NCBI GenBank assembly: GCA_029262515.1
Contig: JAJCZH010000034.1
Location: 1 to 34,114 of the forward strand
Direction of reading: 5' to 3'
DNA from: Deltaproteobacteria bacterium
GTDB taxonomy: Bacteria; Desulfobacterota; GWC2-55-46; JADFVP01
Length of the DNA: 34,114 nt
The first letter of the stretch is position 1. Each line of letters opens with the position of its first letter. Shown here in pieces: positions 6,909-14,169 of the stretch. The position numbers were made by a program, and so were the translations under genes. Under the pieces are notes generated by a model. The model searched no databases. It was not told the DNA's origin and worked only from the letters and a program-made list of their open reading frames with translations.

Positions 6909-8369
6909 TTATATGCCGCTTTTTATCCTCTGCCCGAGTGTAAGATCGATAAAGTCTTTTGCTTTGAGTATAGTCTCTTCGTACTCGGCCCCGGGGTCCG
7001 AGTCGGCGACTATGCCGCCGCCGACGCTCAGGTGAAGTTTTCCGTTTTGGCTCACTGCCGTTCTTATCGCCATAGCGATGTCGAGGTCGCCGGAGAAGTC
7101 GATCCAGCCGATGCCGCCCGTATAGATCGAGCGCGGTCCGTTTTCGAGTTCGTCGATTATCTCCATTGCGCGCACCTTCGGCGCACCTGTGATAGAGCCT
7201 CCGGGAAAGGTCGCCCTCAGTACGCCCAACGAGTCGATGCCGTTGCGGAGTTCAGCCTCTACTGTTGAGACCATATGATGAAGCCCCGGAAGCGTTACCA
7301 CCCGCTCGAATTCGGTAACAGTAACCCCGCCCGGAATTGAGACGCGGCCGAGGTCGTTTCTTTCAAGATCTACTATCATAACGTGCTCGGCCTTCTCTTT
7401 CGTACTCTCTCTGAGTTCCTCTATGAGGCGCCTGTCTTCTTCGGCACTCTTGCCGCGCGGGCGCGTGCCTTTTATCGGTTCGACCTTGGCTCTGTTTCCT
7501 GTGACCGAGAGGAGCCGTTCCGGCGAGTTCGATAGTATCTGAAACCCGCCTGCGTCGAAGTACGAGGCAAAGGGCGCGGGACTTCTGTCAGTCAGTTTTT
7601 TAAATAGCGCGAAGGGCTCTTCGGTTAACGGCAGCGTAAGCCTGTGCGAAAGGTTTATCTGATAGATATCTCCTGCACCTATGTACCCGAGCGCTCTCTC
7701 TATTGCGGTTATATGCTCTGTACGGGTAGTGTTCGATTCCAACCTGTCCGTGGCTCTTTCGGTTCTGTTATCTGACTCACCTGTAGGCGTACTGTCGCTA
7801 ACCGGGCCTTTGTTTTTCTGCACTGTTTCGAGTCTAACCGCTTTGAGTGCTGAAAAAACTTTCGATTTTTTTGAGCCGGGCCTGTTGCTCTCTTTTCGGC
7901 TGATTGACCACGCCTCTTTTTTGTTGTGATCGTAGACATAGATAGTGTCGTAGACCCCGACCAGACAGAGAGGAAGCTTGAGGCCGGTGTCGCGGCGCTT
8001 TGCGGGTTCAATACCTCTGTTGGGACCGTCGAGAATGTTTTTGAGGTCATAGGCGAAGTACCCGGCAGCGCCTCCGGAGAAGGGGAAGGGCCCGCGACTG
8101 GTGCTTCCTCTCTCTTTTATGATTTCACTTAAAGCGTAGAACGGATCGCGCGCCGTACGCTCTTTTTCATTGTCGGTTATTGTCGTAGAGCCGTGGAGGT
8201 CGGTTGTTACCGTTACCGAGGGCGCGGCTCCGGCATAGGTATAGAGCCCGCCTGACTCTTCTCTGGACCGAAAGAGAAAGGGCAGGGCCAGGGCCGAGAG
8301 CGCGTTGAAGGCTGGTTCCGGAGGTAGGGCGCCAAGAGGCTCTAGTATGTAGTCGGTACTCTCTTTCAT
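6909..8369 (-). CDS. pabB: aminodeoxychorismate synthase component I
   Basis: Converts chorismate, with ammonia supplied by a PabA glutaminase, to 4-amino-4-deoxychorismate. It is 486 residues. The C-terminal chorismate-binding domain is well preserved: the YQINLSHR stretch, then PIKGTRPRG, whose Lys is the nucleophile marking PabB (TrpE has Ala there), then ERNDLGRVS, LPGLHHMVS, TFPGGSITGAPK and GGGIVADSDP. Residues about 165-230 form a polar low-complexity stretch of Ser, Thr, Lys and Glu that looks like an expanded linker between the N-terminal domain and the catalytic core. No pabA glutaminase gene lies in this window; it may be elsewhere or shared with anthranilate synthase. It is followed by pabC and divergent from ispG. 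Confidence 0.93.
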   Translation of the reverse strand: MKESTDYILEPLGALPPEPAFNALSALALPFLFRSREESGGLYTYAGAAPSVTVTTDLHGSTTITDNEKERTARDPFYALSEIIKERGSTSRGPFPFSGGAAGYFAYDLKNILDGPNRGIEPAKRRDTGLKLPLCLVGVYDTIYVYDHNKKEAWSISRKESNRPGSKKSKVFSALKAVRLETVQKNKGPVSDSTPTGESDNRTERATDRLESNTTRTEHITAIERALGYIGAGDIYQINLSHRLTLPLTEEPFALFKKLTDRSPAPFASYFDAGGFQILSNSPERLLSVTGNRAKVEPIKGTRPRGKSAEEDRRLIEELRESTKEKAEHVMIVDLERNDLGRVSIPGGVTVTEFERVVTLPGLHHMVSTVEAELRNGIDSLGVLRATFPGGSITGAPKVRAMEIIDELENGPRSIYTGGIGWIDFSGDLDIAMAIRTAVSQNGKLHLSVGGGIVADSDPGAEYEETILKAKDFIDLTLGQRIKSGI

Positions 8370-8400
8370 AGTCTCTTTGTTAGAGTAACTTGTCCCTGTT

Positions 8401-8431
8401 TTACCTGTCCAGCAGAGCAGATAACAGGTAA
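8401..8431. promoter_or_regulatory. inverted repeat in the pabB/ispG divergent region
   Basis: Perfect 8-bp arms TTACCTGT (8401-8408) and ACAGGTAA (8424-8431), 15-base spacer, about 30 bases upstream of the pabB start. It could be an operator or a leader hairpin for pabB; nothing in the sequence decides. Confidence 0.35.
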
Positions 8432-8435
8432 GATG

Positions 8436-8465
8436 TTACTGTCTGATTTTTTTTCTGATTATAGT
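8436..8465 (+). promoter_or_regulatory. candidate sigma70 promoter for ispG
   Basis: TTACTG (8436-8441), 18-base spacer rich in T, TATAGT (8460-8465), leaving a leader of about 95 bases to ispG. Other TATA-like hexamers lie just downstream, so the exact choice is uncertain. Confidence 0.35.
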
Positions 8466-8567
8466 ATAAAGTTTGATTATGGTATAAGAGAAGTATAACA
8501 GTAAAAGCTCTAAGGTAGTATTAAATACGTCTACTTATTTGGCGGTTGATAAATAGAGGAGTTTTAG

Positions 8568-9671
8568 TTGTCGCATACGGTTCAAGTAAAGAGCAGCGTG
8601 CTGGACAAGAGGGTGAAGACACGCCAGATAGATGTCGGCGGCGTTAAAGTGGGCGGCGGGGCGCCGGTCACGATTCAGTCGATGACCAATACCCATACTG
8701 CCGACGTTGATGCGACGGTACGGCAGATAGAGTCTCTCGAAGAGCTCGGTTGCGAGATAGTGAGGGTGGCGGTGCCAGACATGGAGTCTGCCGAAGCTGT
8801 TGCGCAGATAAAGTCGAGAATAAATATACCGTTGATTACAGATATTCATTTCGACTGGCGTCTGGCGCTCGTTTCACTCGAAAAGGGTGCGGACTGTCTG
8901 CGCCTCAACCCCGGCAACATAGGCTCCAAAGAGCGTATAGCTGAGGTTGTGAACGCTGCAAAGGAGTGCGGGGTGCCGATTCGTATAGGCGTAAACGCCG
9001 GCTCTTTAGAAAAGGACATCTTGAAGCAGTACGGCCACCCTACGGCCGAGGCGCTGGTAGAGAGCGCGATGCGCCACGTGCGGATTCTCGAAGAGCTCGA
9101 CTTTGACAGTATCAAGGTATCGCTAAAGGCGTCGAGCGTTCCGCTTACGATAGACGCATACAGGATGTTATCATCAAAGATCGACTATCCGCTCCATGTA
9201 GGCGTTACAGAGGCCGGTACGCCCTTTGGCGGCACGGTTAAGAGCGCGGTCGGAATCGGTACGCTTCTTGCCGGCGGTATAGGCGATACTATCCGGGTCT
9301 CTTTGACTGCCGACCCGACTGAAGAGGTTAAGGTTGGCTGGGAGATATTGAAGAGCCTCGGATTGAGAACCAGAGGACTCAACCTGATCTCGTGCCCGAC
9401 CTGCGGCAGAACCCGTTTCGACTCCACGGTAATAGCCTCGGAGATTGAGAGTAGACTGGCGCACATAACCGAACCGGTGAATGTGGCAGTCATGGGTTGT
9501 GTTGTGAATGGTCCGGGCGAGGCTGTAGAGTCGGACGTCGGTATAGCCGGGGGAGACGGTGTTGGGCTTATATACGTCAAGGGTAAGGTGGTGCGTAAGG
9601 TCAAAGAGGCCGAGGCGGTCGGTGCGGTAGTCGCCGAGGTGGAGCGAATAGTAGCTGAGCGGACAAAGTAG
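8568..9671 (+). CDS. ispG: 4-hydroxy-3-methylbut-2-en-1-yl diphosphate synthase
   Basis: Iron-sulfur enzyme of the MEP isoprenoid pathway; it reduces methylerythritol cyclodiphosphate to HMBPP. It is 367 residues, the usual size of the short bacterial form. N-terminal TIM barrel: GGAPVTIQSMTNT, then VRVAVPDMESAEA, ITDIHFDWRLAL and RLNPGNIG. The C-terminal cluster domain has ISCPTCGRT (two Cys) and VMGCVVNGPGEA (one Cys) plus the conserved Glu. The start is TTG at 8568 with AGAGGAG at 8555-8561, six bases upstream. It is a single-gene unit: divergent from pabB and followed by a terminator at 9763. Flavodoxin or ferredoxin normally supplies its electrons; neither is encoded here. Confidence 0.97.
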   Translation: MSHTVQVKSSVLDKRVKTRQIDVGGVKVGGGAPVTIQSMTNTHTADVDATVRQIESLEELGCEIVRVAVPDMESAEAVAQIKSRINIPLITDIHFDWRLALVSLEKGADCLRLNPGNIGSKERIAEVVNAAKECGVPIRIGVNAGSLEKDILKQYGHPTAEALVESAMRHVRILEELDFDSIKVSLKASSVPLTIDAYRMLSSKIDYPLHVGVTEAGTPFGGTVKSAVGIGTLLAGGIGDTIRVSLTADPTEEVKVGWEILKSLGLRTRGLNLISCPTCGRTRFDSTVIASEIESRLAHITEPVNVAVMGCVVNGPGEAVESDVGIAGGDGVGLIYVKGKVVRKVKEAEAVGAVVAEVERIVAERTK

Positions 9672-9762
9672 GGCCCGGCTAGCCGAAGTTCTTTCCATAC
9701 CATGCTCTCCGTATTGTTCGATTACGGGTATTGAGTTTGTCAGAAGAGTAGTACTAACAGGC

Positions 9763-9799
9763 AGGTGAGGGTGTACTTAGCGTATCCTCACCTTTTTTG
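9763..9799 (+). terminator. rho-independent terminator after ispG
   Basis: Arms AGGTGAGG (9763-9770) and CCTCACCT (9786-9793) with a 15-base loop, followed by TTTTTT. Confidence 0.75.
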
Positions 9800-9858
9800 T
9801 TTCAGTAGAGAATGAAGAGACAGCAGAGCGAGTATCAAGAGGCTTTTGCAACGGAAGC

Positions 9859-9964
9859 GTAACAGTAAGGTGTGTTACGGTGTTACCCTTTAGTAACACC
9901 GTAAAGGGCTTGTTTTTTATAATGAAAATTTACCACGCCCCATATGTGTTACGAAGTGGTAACA
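9859..9964. promoter_or_regulatory. operator-like array of TGTTAC/GTAACA half-sites
   Basis: Six exact half-sites in 106 bp: GTAACA at 9859 and 9893 and 9959, TGTTAC at 9873, 9881 and 9947. Two pairs form the same palindrome, TGTTAC-N6-GTAACA, at 9881-9898 (extended to 10-bp arms, 9877-9902) and 9947-9964. Repetition with equal spacing suggests a dimeric regulator. The layout is one base per half-site away from the Rex consensus (TTGTTAA-N6-TTAACAA), an idea only. The first palindrome could also be a leftover terminator. The regulated gene is probably the nitrate locus downstream. The whole stretch 9672-10446 is without a convincing gene. Confidence 0.5.
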
Positions 9965-10063
9965 ACCGGGCCTGTTTTGCTTTTGAAGTTAATTTTTTAT
10001 ATTAACATTTTTTATCAATAGATACAGTACGTTAAGGCTTGTTTTTTTATGTAGTGCACAAAT

Positions 10064-10079
10064 TGGTATGTTTGTTGCT
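10064..10079 (+). promoter_or_regulatory. candidate sigma54 (-24/-12) promoter
   Basis: TGG at 10064-10066 and TTGC at 10075-10078 give the invariant GG-N10-GC spacing and match most of the TGGCACG-N4-TTGCW consensus (the two C positions of GCAC are T). It lies 100-200 bp downstream of the half-site array, the normal distance for enhancer-binding activators, and points at the usp-narK genes through a leader of about 350 bases. Confidence 0.42.
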
Positions 10080-10339
10080 TTATATACTTGGAGCAGTCAA
10101 ATTTATTTTGTTTTTTCTGTTAAGCCCGGCCTACTTAAGTATGTTATGGGGGGTATATTTAAGGGGGGACGGACCGCCTGGGTTGATAACAGTCAGGTTC
10201 GCAGGCCGGGCACCTTTTACTGGATGCGTTTGATGTGGGGGGACGCGTCATAAGTACAGAGAGGCTTACGCCGCAGTTTCAAGACCGGTTCTTTAATACC
10301 GGCCTTGGAACTGTTGTTAGACGTATGTGCTAAATGGGC

Positions 10340-10358
10340 GAACAACAGTTGGTTGTTC
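10340..10358 (+). other. 7-bp perfect hairpin in the usp leader
   Basis: Arms GAACAAC (10340-10346) and GTTGTTC (10352-10358), five-base loop, about 90 bases before the usp start. No T-run, so not a terminator; a small operator or mRNA hairpin. Confidence 0.35.
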
Positions 10359-10446
10359 ATCTGTGCAAACCGGGTTAGACAGAGAAGCGTTTAGTAAGGG
10401 CAGTATCGTTGTCTGAATGTTGTCTGAACTTAAGGAGGTGAGCTGG

Positions 10447-10851
10447 TTGAAGGTAATGGTATGTCATGACGGTTCGCAGAGGGCAAAGGTAGCCCTGGAG
10501 CGAACTGTTGAGTTGCTCAAGGCCAACCAGCCTGAGATCATACTGTTGACTGTGGTGGAAGAACCGCTTGATGCCACCAGCGTTGAAGAGGACAGCTTCG
10601 ACAAGTGGAGGAGCAAGAGGGATGAGGACTTAAAGGATGCCGCTCAGTGGGTGGCAGGCAGTGGTCTCAATGTGGATGCGCTTTTAGCGGTCGGGGATCC
10701 GCGCAAGATGATAATTGAGGCGGTCGGCATGAAGAACCCGGATCTGCTCGTAATAGCCCGGCGCGGTAGCGGTGGCACGGAGAAGATGGTTCTTGGAAGC
10801 GTGGCTTCATATATAGTAAAGCACGCGCAGTGCCCGGTGATGGTTCTGTAG
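10447..10851 (+). CDS. universal stress protein (UspA family)
   Basis: Small cytoplasmic Usp-fold protein, 134 residues, the usual single-domain size. It opens with a beta strand (KVMVCHDGS) and ends with the nucleotide-binding loop and last strand: ARRGSGGTEKMVLGSVA followed by HAQCPVMVL. The G-2X-G-9X-G(S) ATP loop is nearly complete; its first Gly is Ala here. I start at the TTG at 10447 because AAGGAGGTGA (10432-10441) is ideally placed; the in-frame ATG at 10417 lies upstream of that site and has none of its own. It sits 73 bases before the first transporter gene and shares its control region, so it probably belongs to the nitrate or anoxia regulon. Usp genes next to narK are known in other nitrate reducers. 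Confidence 0.88.
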   Translation: MKVMVCHDGSQRAKVALERTVELLKANQPEIILLTVVEEPLDATSVEEDSFDKWRSKRDEDLKDAAQWVAGSGLNVDALLAVGDPRKMIIEAVGMKNPDLLVIARRGSGGTEKMVLGSVASYIVKHAQCPVMVL

Positions 10852-10924
10852 GCCGGCTAACCGGTTCGGCCAGACTTTAAGAGATTATGGTATCAGACTT
10901 TATTAATTTATTGGAGGGTAGGAT

Positions 10925-12415
10925 ATGTCATCAACAGAAAAACAGATGGGCCCCGGAGATCTATTTAGGCTGCACCGGATAGATATACGGTCCCTGCACA
11001 AGACATGGTTCGCATTCTTTCTGACGTTCTACGTCTGGTTCAATATGGCTCCGCTCGCTACGACTATTATAGCGGATATGGGCCTTACCGTGCAGCAGAT
11101 GAAGCTGCTCTTTATCTGCAACGTTGCCCTTACGGCTCCGGGGCGTGTTATAGTAGGTATGCTTACCGACCGGTTCGGGCCTCGAAAGACGTTTACGGTT
11201 ATCATGGTAGTAATGTCGATACCCTGTTTCTTCTTTGCTTTCGCAGACAGCTACACTCAGATGCTGGTTGCAAGGCTGGTTCTTTCGCTTGTCGGTACAG
11301 GATTTGTCGTCGGTATCCACATGACCTCACTCTGGTTCAAGCCGCGTGACATCGGTTTTGCACAGGGTGTTGAGGCGGGACTCGGTAACTGGGGCTCCTC
11401 TATTGCCGCTATGACGATTCCGATCATAGCGCTTAACGTATACGGCGGCGCGTACGGCTGGAGATACGCCATAGCAACCAGTGGTGTGGTAATGATGGCT
11501 TACGGTATCTACTTCTTCTTCGGTATCACCGACGGACCGACCAACGTCTACCACAAGTCGGACAGGGGTGCTGCTATCGAGGTCAGTACGTATGGCGATC
11601 TCATCAACGCCATCTGCTGGACGATACCGACCATCGGTGTTATCAGTATACTCGTCTGGAAGATATCTAAGCTCGGTTTCCTTTCCGCAACAGGCGCCGG
11701 CATCTGTTATCTTATTATCGCTCTCGTCGTGCTCTATCAGGTTATACAGCTGCTAAGGGTCAATATGCCTATACTCAAACGTGGCGTTCCTGAGGACGAT
11801 AAGTACCGATTTACCGACGTAGCGTGCCTCTGCACCTGTTACGTCTCCTGTTTCGGAGTCGAACTCGGAATCGTCTCGATGCTTCCTATGTTCTATCAGA
11901 AGACCTTTGCCCTCACCCCGCAGTTAGCGGGAATCGTCGGCTCGTTCTTCGCATTCACAAACTTCTTTGCCCGCCCTCTCGGCGGGTTTGTCTCGGATAG
12001 AAGTCCGTCTCGCAGGGCCTCCATGCTGGTAACGCTTGCGTTCATTACTGTCGGCATGATTCTTCTTGGGCTCTTCGGCGCCACGAACCTCTACCTGACT
12101 ATCTTCCTGACGATCGTAACCGCTCTTGGAGTTATGGCTGCCGAGGGAACAACCTTTGCTCTCGTGCCTCTGGTCAAGAGGCGCCTCACGGGGCAGATAT
12201 CCGGTTATGTCGGTGCTTACGGAAACGTCGGGGCTATCGTCTTCCTGACAGCCTATACGTTCCTGGCTGACACGCAGTTTTTCCTATTTATCGGAGCAGT
12301 AGTCTGTGCCACCTTCTTATTTAACCTGTTCTTCCTGAAAGAGCCTGCTGGTGCATTCGCTGGAGAGTACCAACTCTCCAGTGTGGACAGAGCTATGATG
12401 GAAGGTGACCAGTAG
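10925..12415 (+). CDS. narK: nitrate/nitrite transporter, NarK1/NasA-like MFS porter
   Basis: Inner-membrane major-facilitator transporter, 496 residues, about 12 predicted helices. Family marks: an Arg in helix 2 (LTAPGRVIVG), the loop motif GMLTDRFGPRK, and two Gly-rich nitrate signatures, GVEAGLGNWGSS in helix 5 and GYVGAYGNVGAIVF in helix 11. The second signature with GNVG is the form seen in NasA/NarK1-type porters, which work as nitrate/proton symporters in characterised cases; the porter at 21014 has the other form. The ATG follows a GGAGGG site at 10914-10919. A strong terminator closes this unit, so it is separate from narGHJI. The exact transport mode is inferred from the motif class. 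Confidence 0.92.
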   Translation: MSSTEKQMGPGDLFRLHRIDIRSLHKTWFAFFLTFYVWFNMAPLATTIIADMGLTVQQMKLLFICNVALTAPGRVIVGMLTDRFGPRKTFTVIMVVMSIPCFFFAFADSYTQMLVARLVLSLVGTGFVVGIHMTSLWFKPRDIGFAQGVEAGLGNWGSSIAAMTIPIIALNVYGGAYGWRYAIATSGVVMMAYGIYFFFGITDGPTNVYHKSDRGAAIEVSTYGDLINAICWTIPTIGVISILVWKISKLGFLSATGAGICYLIIALVVLYQVIQLLRVNMPILKRGVPEDDKYRFTDVACLCTCYVSCFGVELGIVSMLPMFYQKTFALTPQLAGIVGSFFAFTNFFARPLGGFVSDRSPSRRASMLVTLAFITVGMILLGLFGATNLYLTIFLTIVTALGVMAAEGTTFALVPLVKRRLTGQISGYVGAYGNVGAIVFLTAYTFLADTQFFLFIGAVVCATFLFNLFFLKEPAGAFAGEYQLSSVDRAMMEGDQ

Positions 12416-12422
12416 CTGACGG

Positions 12423-12467
12423 CATCTGCACCGTACGCCACGGCGTGCGGTGCAGATGTATTTTTTT
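12423..12467 (+). terminator. rho-independent terminator after the first narK
   Basis: Long stem: CATCTGCACCG (12423-12433) pairs with CGGTGCAGATG (12448-12458), extended by ACGC/GCGT inside one T-G bulge pair, then a run of seven T. Confidence 0.93.
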
Positions 12468-12751
12468 CCAGACAGACAGAGTCTGTAGTATTGCAAAAAC
12501 GTGTAGTAGTGCCTGTTCACGCATCAATATTAAGAGGCGTATAGGGCGGGCGGATAAGTTTACCGGTCTTGCTGTAAGGGCTTCAATCCTGTAAAATCGG
12601 ACACTTTCCTCAACGTAGATATTTTATTTTAAAAAAGCGAAAATAATGCTGGACAGCACCGTACGAATCTGATAATTTACGGCCTATCTGATAAAACAAA
12701 TCGGCGTGTGTAAACGATTCCAGCTCTTTGGCTCAAGGTCTCTCTTTTCTC

Positions 12752-12780
12752 TTGACGCGACCTTGATAAAGGAATTTATA
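12752..12780 (+). promoter_or_regulatory. candidate sigma70 promoter in the 12.4-13.6 kb gap
   Basis: TTGACG (12752-12757), 17-base spacer, TTTATA (12775-12780); a TATACT two bases later is an alternative -10. It would transcribe the orphan reading frame at 12828 and possibly continue into the cytochrome-narGHJI operon. Confidence 0.4.
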
Positions 12781-12827
12781 CTGTCTGAACCGGCTCAAGC
12801 AGCCGGGCAATAGAGGACTGTACACTT

Positions 12828-13403
12828 TTGAACCGACGGATTAAAAAAAGATTCAGAAGCATCTGCAAGGCGCTGCTAACCGTACCGGTAAGCTATGCGC
12901 GTTGCGGTATGATACGCTCAGGTCGGTCTGTTGGCGCTCTTATGCCCTCAGGCAGGTTGGTGTCAGCCAGGTTTATACCGGCAACGATCGTTGGAGGCTC
13001 TCTAAGGTCTACAGCGAAGCTTACTCTTAAGAGGTCCTTGCTTAAGAGAAGCGGCACTGAAAGTATCAACCGTATGCAGGTACTGACACTGTGCAGTATA
13101 AAAGAGAAGGCAGCGCAGGGCCATAGAGCCAGCGTAAAAGCAGCAACGGTAGTATTAAAAGTTTTAGGCACGTTTCCATGTGCAACGAAACCGGTACAAC
13201 CCGCCATCACAGAATTACTCTCCTACAGCAATAATCTCACACATGAGTCAGTGTCGAATCAGGTATCGACTGCCGCTTCTTCAGGCATCGGCACCATACG
13301 TCCCGAGCGCAGGGTAGTAAGGTTTGCGCGTCCGAGCAAGGTCGGTCACGGCCTCAGCGTTCAACTTGCACGGGATGATCTCGACTCTATTCTCACCGCA
13401 TAA
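12828..13403 (+). CDS. orphan reading frame of unknown status before the nar operon
   Basis: A 191-codon open frame from TTG (weak GAGGA ten bases upstream) to TAA. I recognise no family. The product would be strongly basic, rich in Arg, Lys, Ser and Ala, with no signal peptide or clear membrane segment. The codons (gta, ctc, ggc, agg) resemble neighbouring genes and such a long frame is unlikely by chance at 50% GC, yet the opposite strand of the same stretch also reads openly: a 106-codon frame starting GTG at 13213 after AGGAGA with one hydrophobic segment, and another of 62 codons at 13281-13469. So this may be a gene, a decayed gene on the minus strand, or a long structured leader. The rest of the 12416-13605 gap has only the terminator and candidate promoter. 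Confidence 0.25.
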   Translation: MNRRIKKRFRSICKALLTVPVSYARCGMIRSGRSVGALMPSGRLVSARFIPATIVGGSLRSTAKLTLKRSLLKRSGTESINRMQVLTLCSIKEKAAQGHRASVKAATVVLKVLGTFPCATKPVQPAITELLSYSNNLTHESVSNQVSTAASSGIGTIRPERRVVRFARPSKVGHGLSVQLARDDLDSILTA

Positions 13404-13605
13404 GGTACCTGTCAAAGCGTTTTCGGCGCTACGAGCCAGAAAGTTTTTAGTAACCGTCAGGGGCCACATTCAAAACGGCCTTTGATAAGCAGCATGCGTA
13501 CATCGGTCAGCCGGAGCATCGGATGGCAATTATTTATAGGTAGTTTAGAAGTTAACAAAGGGCAAACATAGTAACCAGCAGCAGGCAAAGAAGGAGGTGT
13601 AGGAT

Positions 13606-14169
13606 ATGGTATTAGAAAGTTGTAAAAGGATGTTTGGAAAGGGCGTTCTGTTCGCATTGGCGCTCTTGCTTATTGCAGGAACGTTACCGCTGGCAGCAGA
13701 TGCGGCCATCGAACCTGGTAGCGCAGACACCGGTGAGAAGCTCTTTACCGGTCAGAAGCGTTTCACCAACGGTGGGCCACCATGTATATCTTGCCACAAC
13801 GCGGGCGTAGGTGCTCTCGGCGGCGGTGCTCTTGGTCCCGACCTGACAAAGGTATGGGCCGATCCGTCAAAGAACCCGTTGCTCAATGTGGCATGGGTAA
13901 ATAACGAGGGTATACCTGTAATGGGTCCCGTATTCTCCAAGAAGAACATCACAGAAGACGAGATGACGAATCTCAGGGCGTTCTTCGAGCAACAGTCGAA
14001 GGGCAAGGTGACCAACAAAGCCGGTATGTTTACGATTATAGGTCTCGGTGGTTTCATCGGCATACTTATCGTATTCAACATTATCTGGGCCGGTAGGTAT
14101 AGAAGCAGAAACAAGGGCACAGCCCATGATGCGCTTTGGAGAAACTACGGCGGAAAGGGAGGACGTTAA
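13606..14169 (+). CDS. membrane-anchored monoheme cytochrome c, first gene of the nar operon
   Basis: A 187-residue cytochrome probably facing the periplasm. Signal sequence to about residue 34 (ADA-A), then a single heme motif CISCH at 60-64, a Gly-rich loop, and VMGPVF with Met106 as likely sixth ligand. A C-terminal membrane helix (about 141-162) is followed by a 25-residue basic tail that would be cytoplasmic. The start ATG has AGGAGGTG upstream. The TAA is directly followed by the narG ATG, so it is translated with narG. Canonical narGHJI lacks such a gene, but cytochromes c are found with Nar in some lineages (for example NarC in Thermus). A plausible role is feeding or draining electrons at the periplasmic face of NarI, or linking to a cytochrome pool; this is inference. 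Confidence 0.88.
   Translation: MVLESCKRMFGKGVLFALALLLIAGTLPLAADAAIEPGSADTGEKLFTGQKRFTNGGPPCISCHNAGVGALGGGALGPDLTKVWADPSKNPLLNVAWVNNEGIPVMGPVFSKKNITEDEMTNLRAFFEQQSKGKVTNKAGMFTIIGLGGFIGILIVFNIIWAGRYRSRNKGTAHDALWRNYGGKGGR

Noticed and set aside
10039-10253. Two short hydrophobic frames in the control region before usp
   Set aside because: No ribosome sites, overlapping each other and the candidate promoter; poor codon use.
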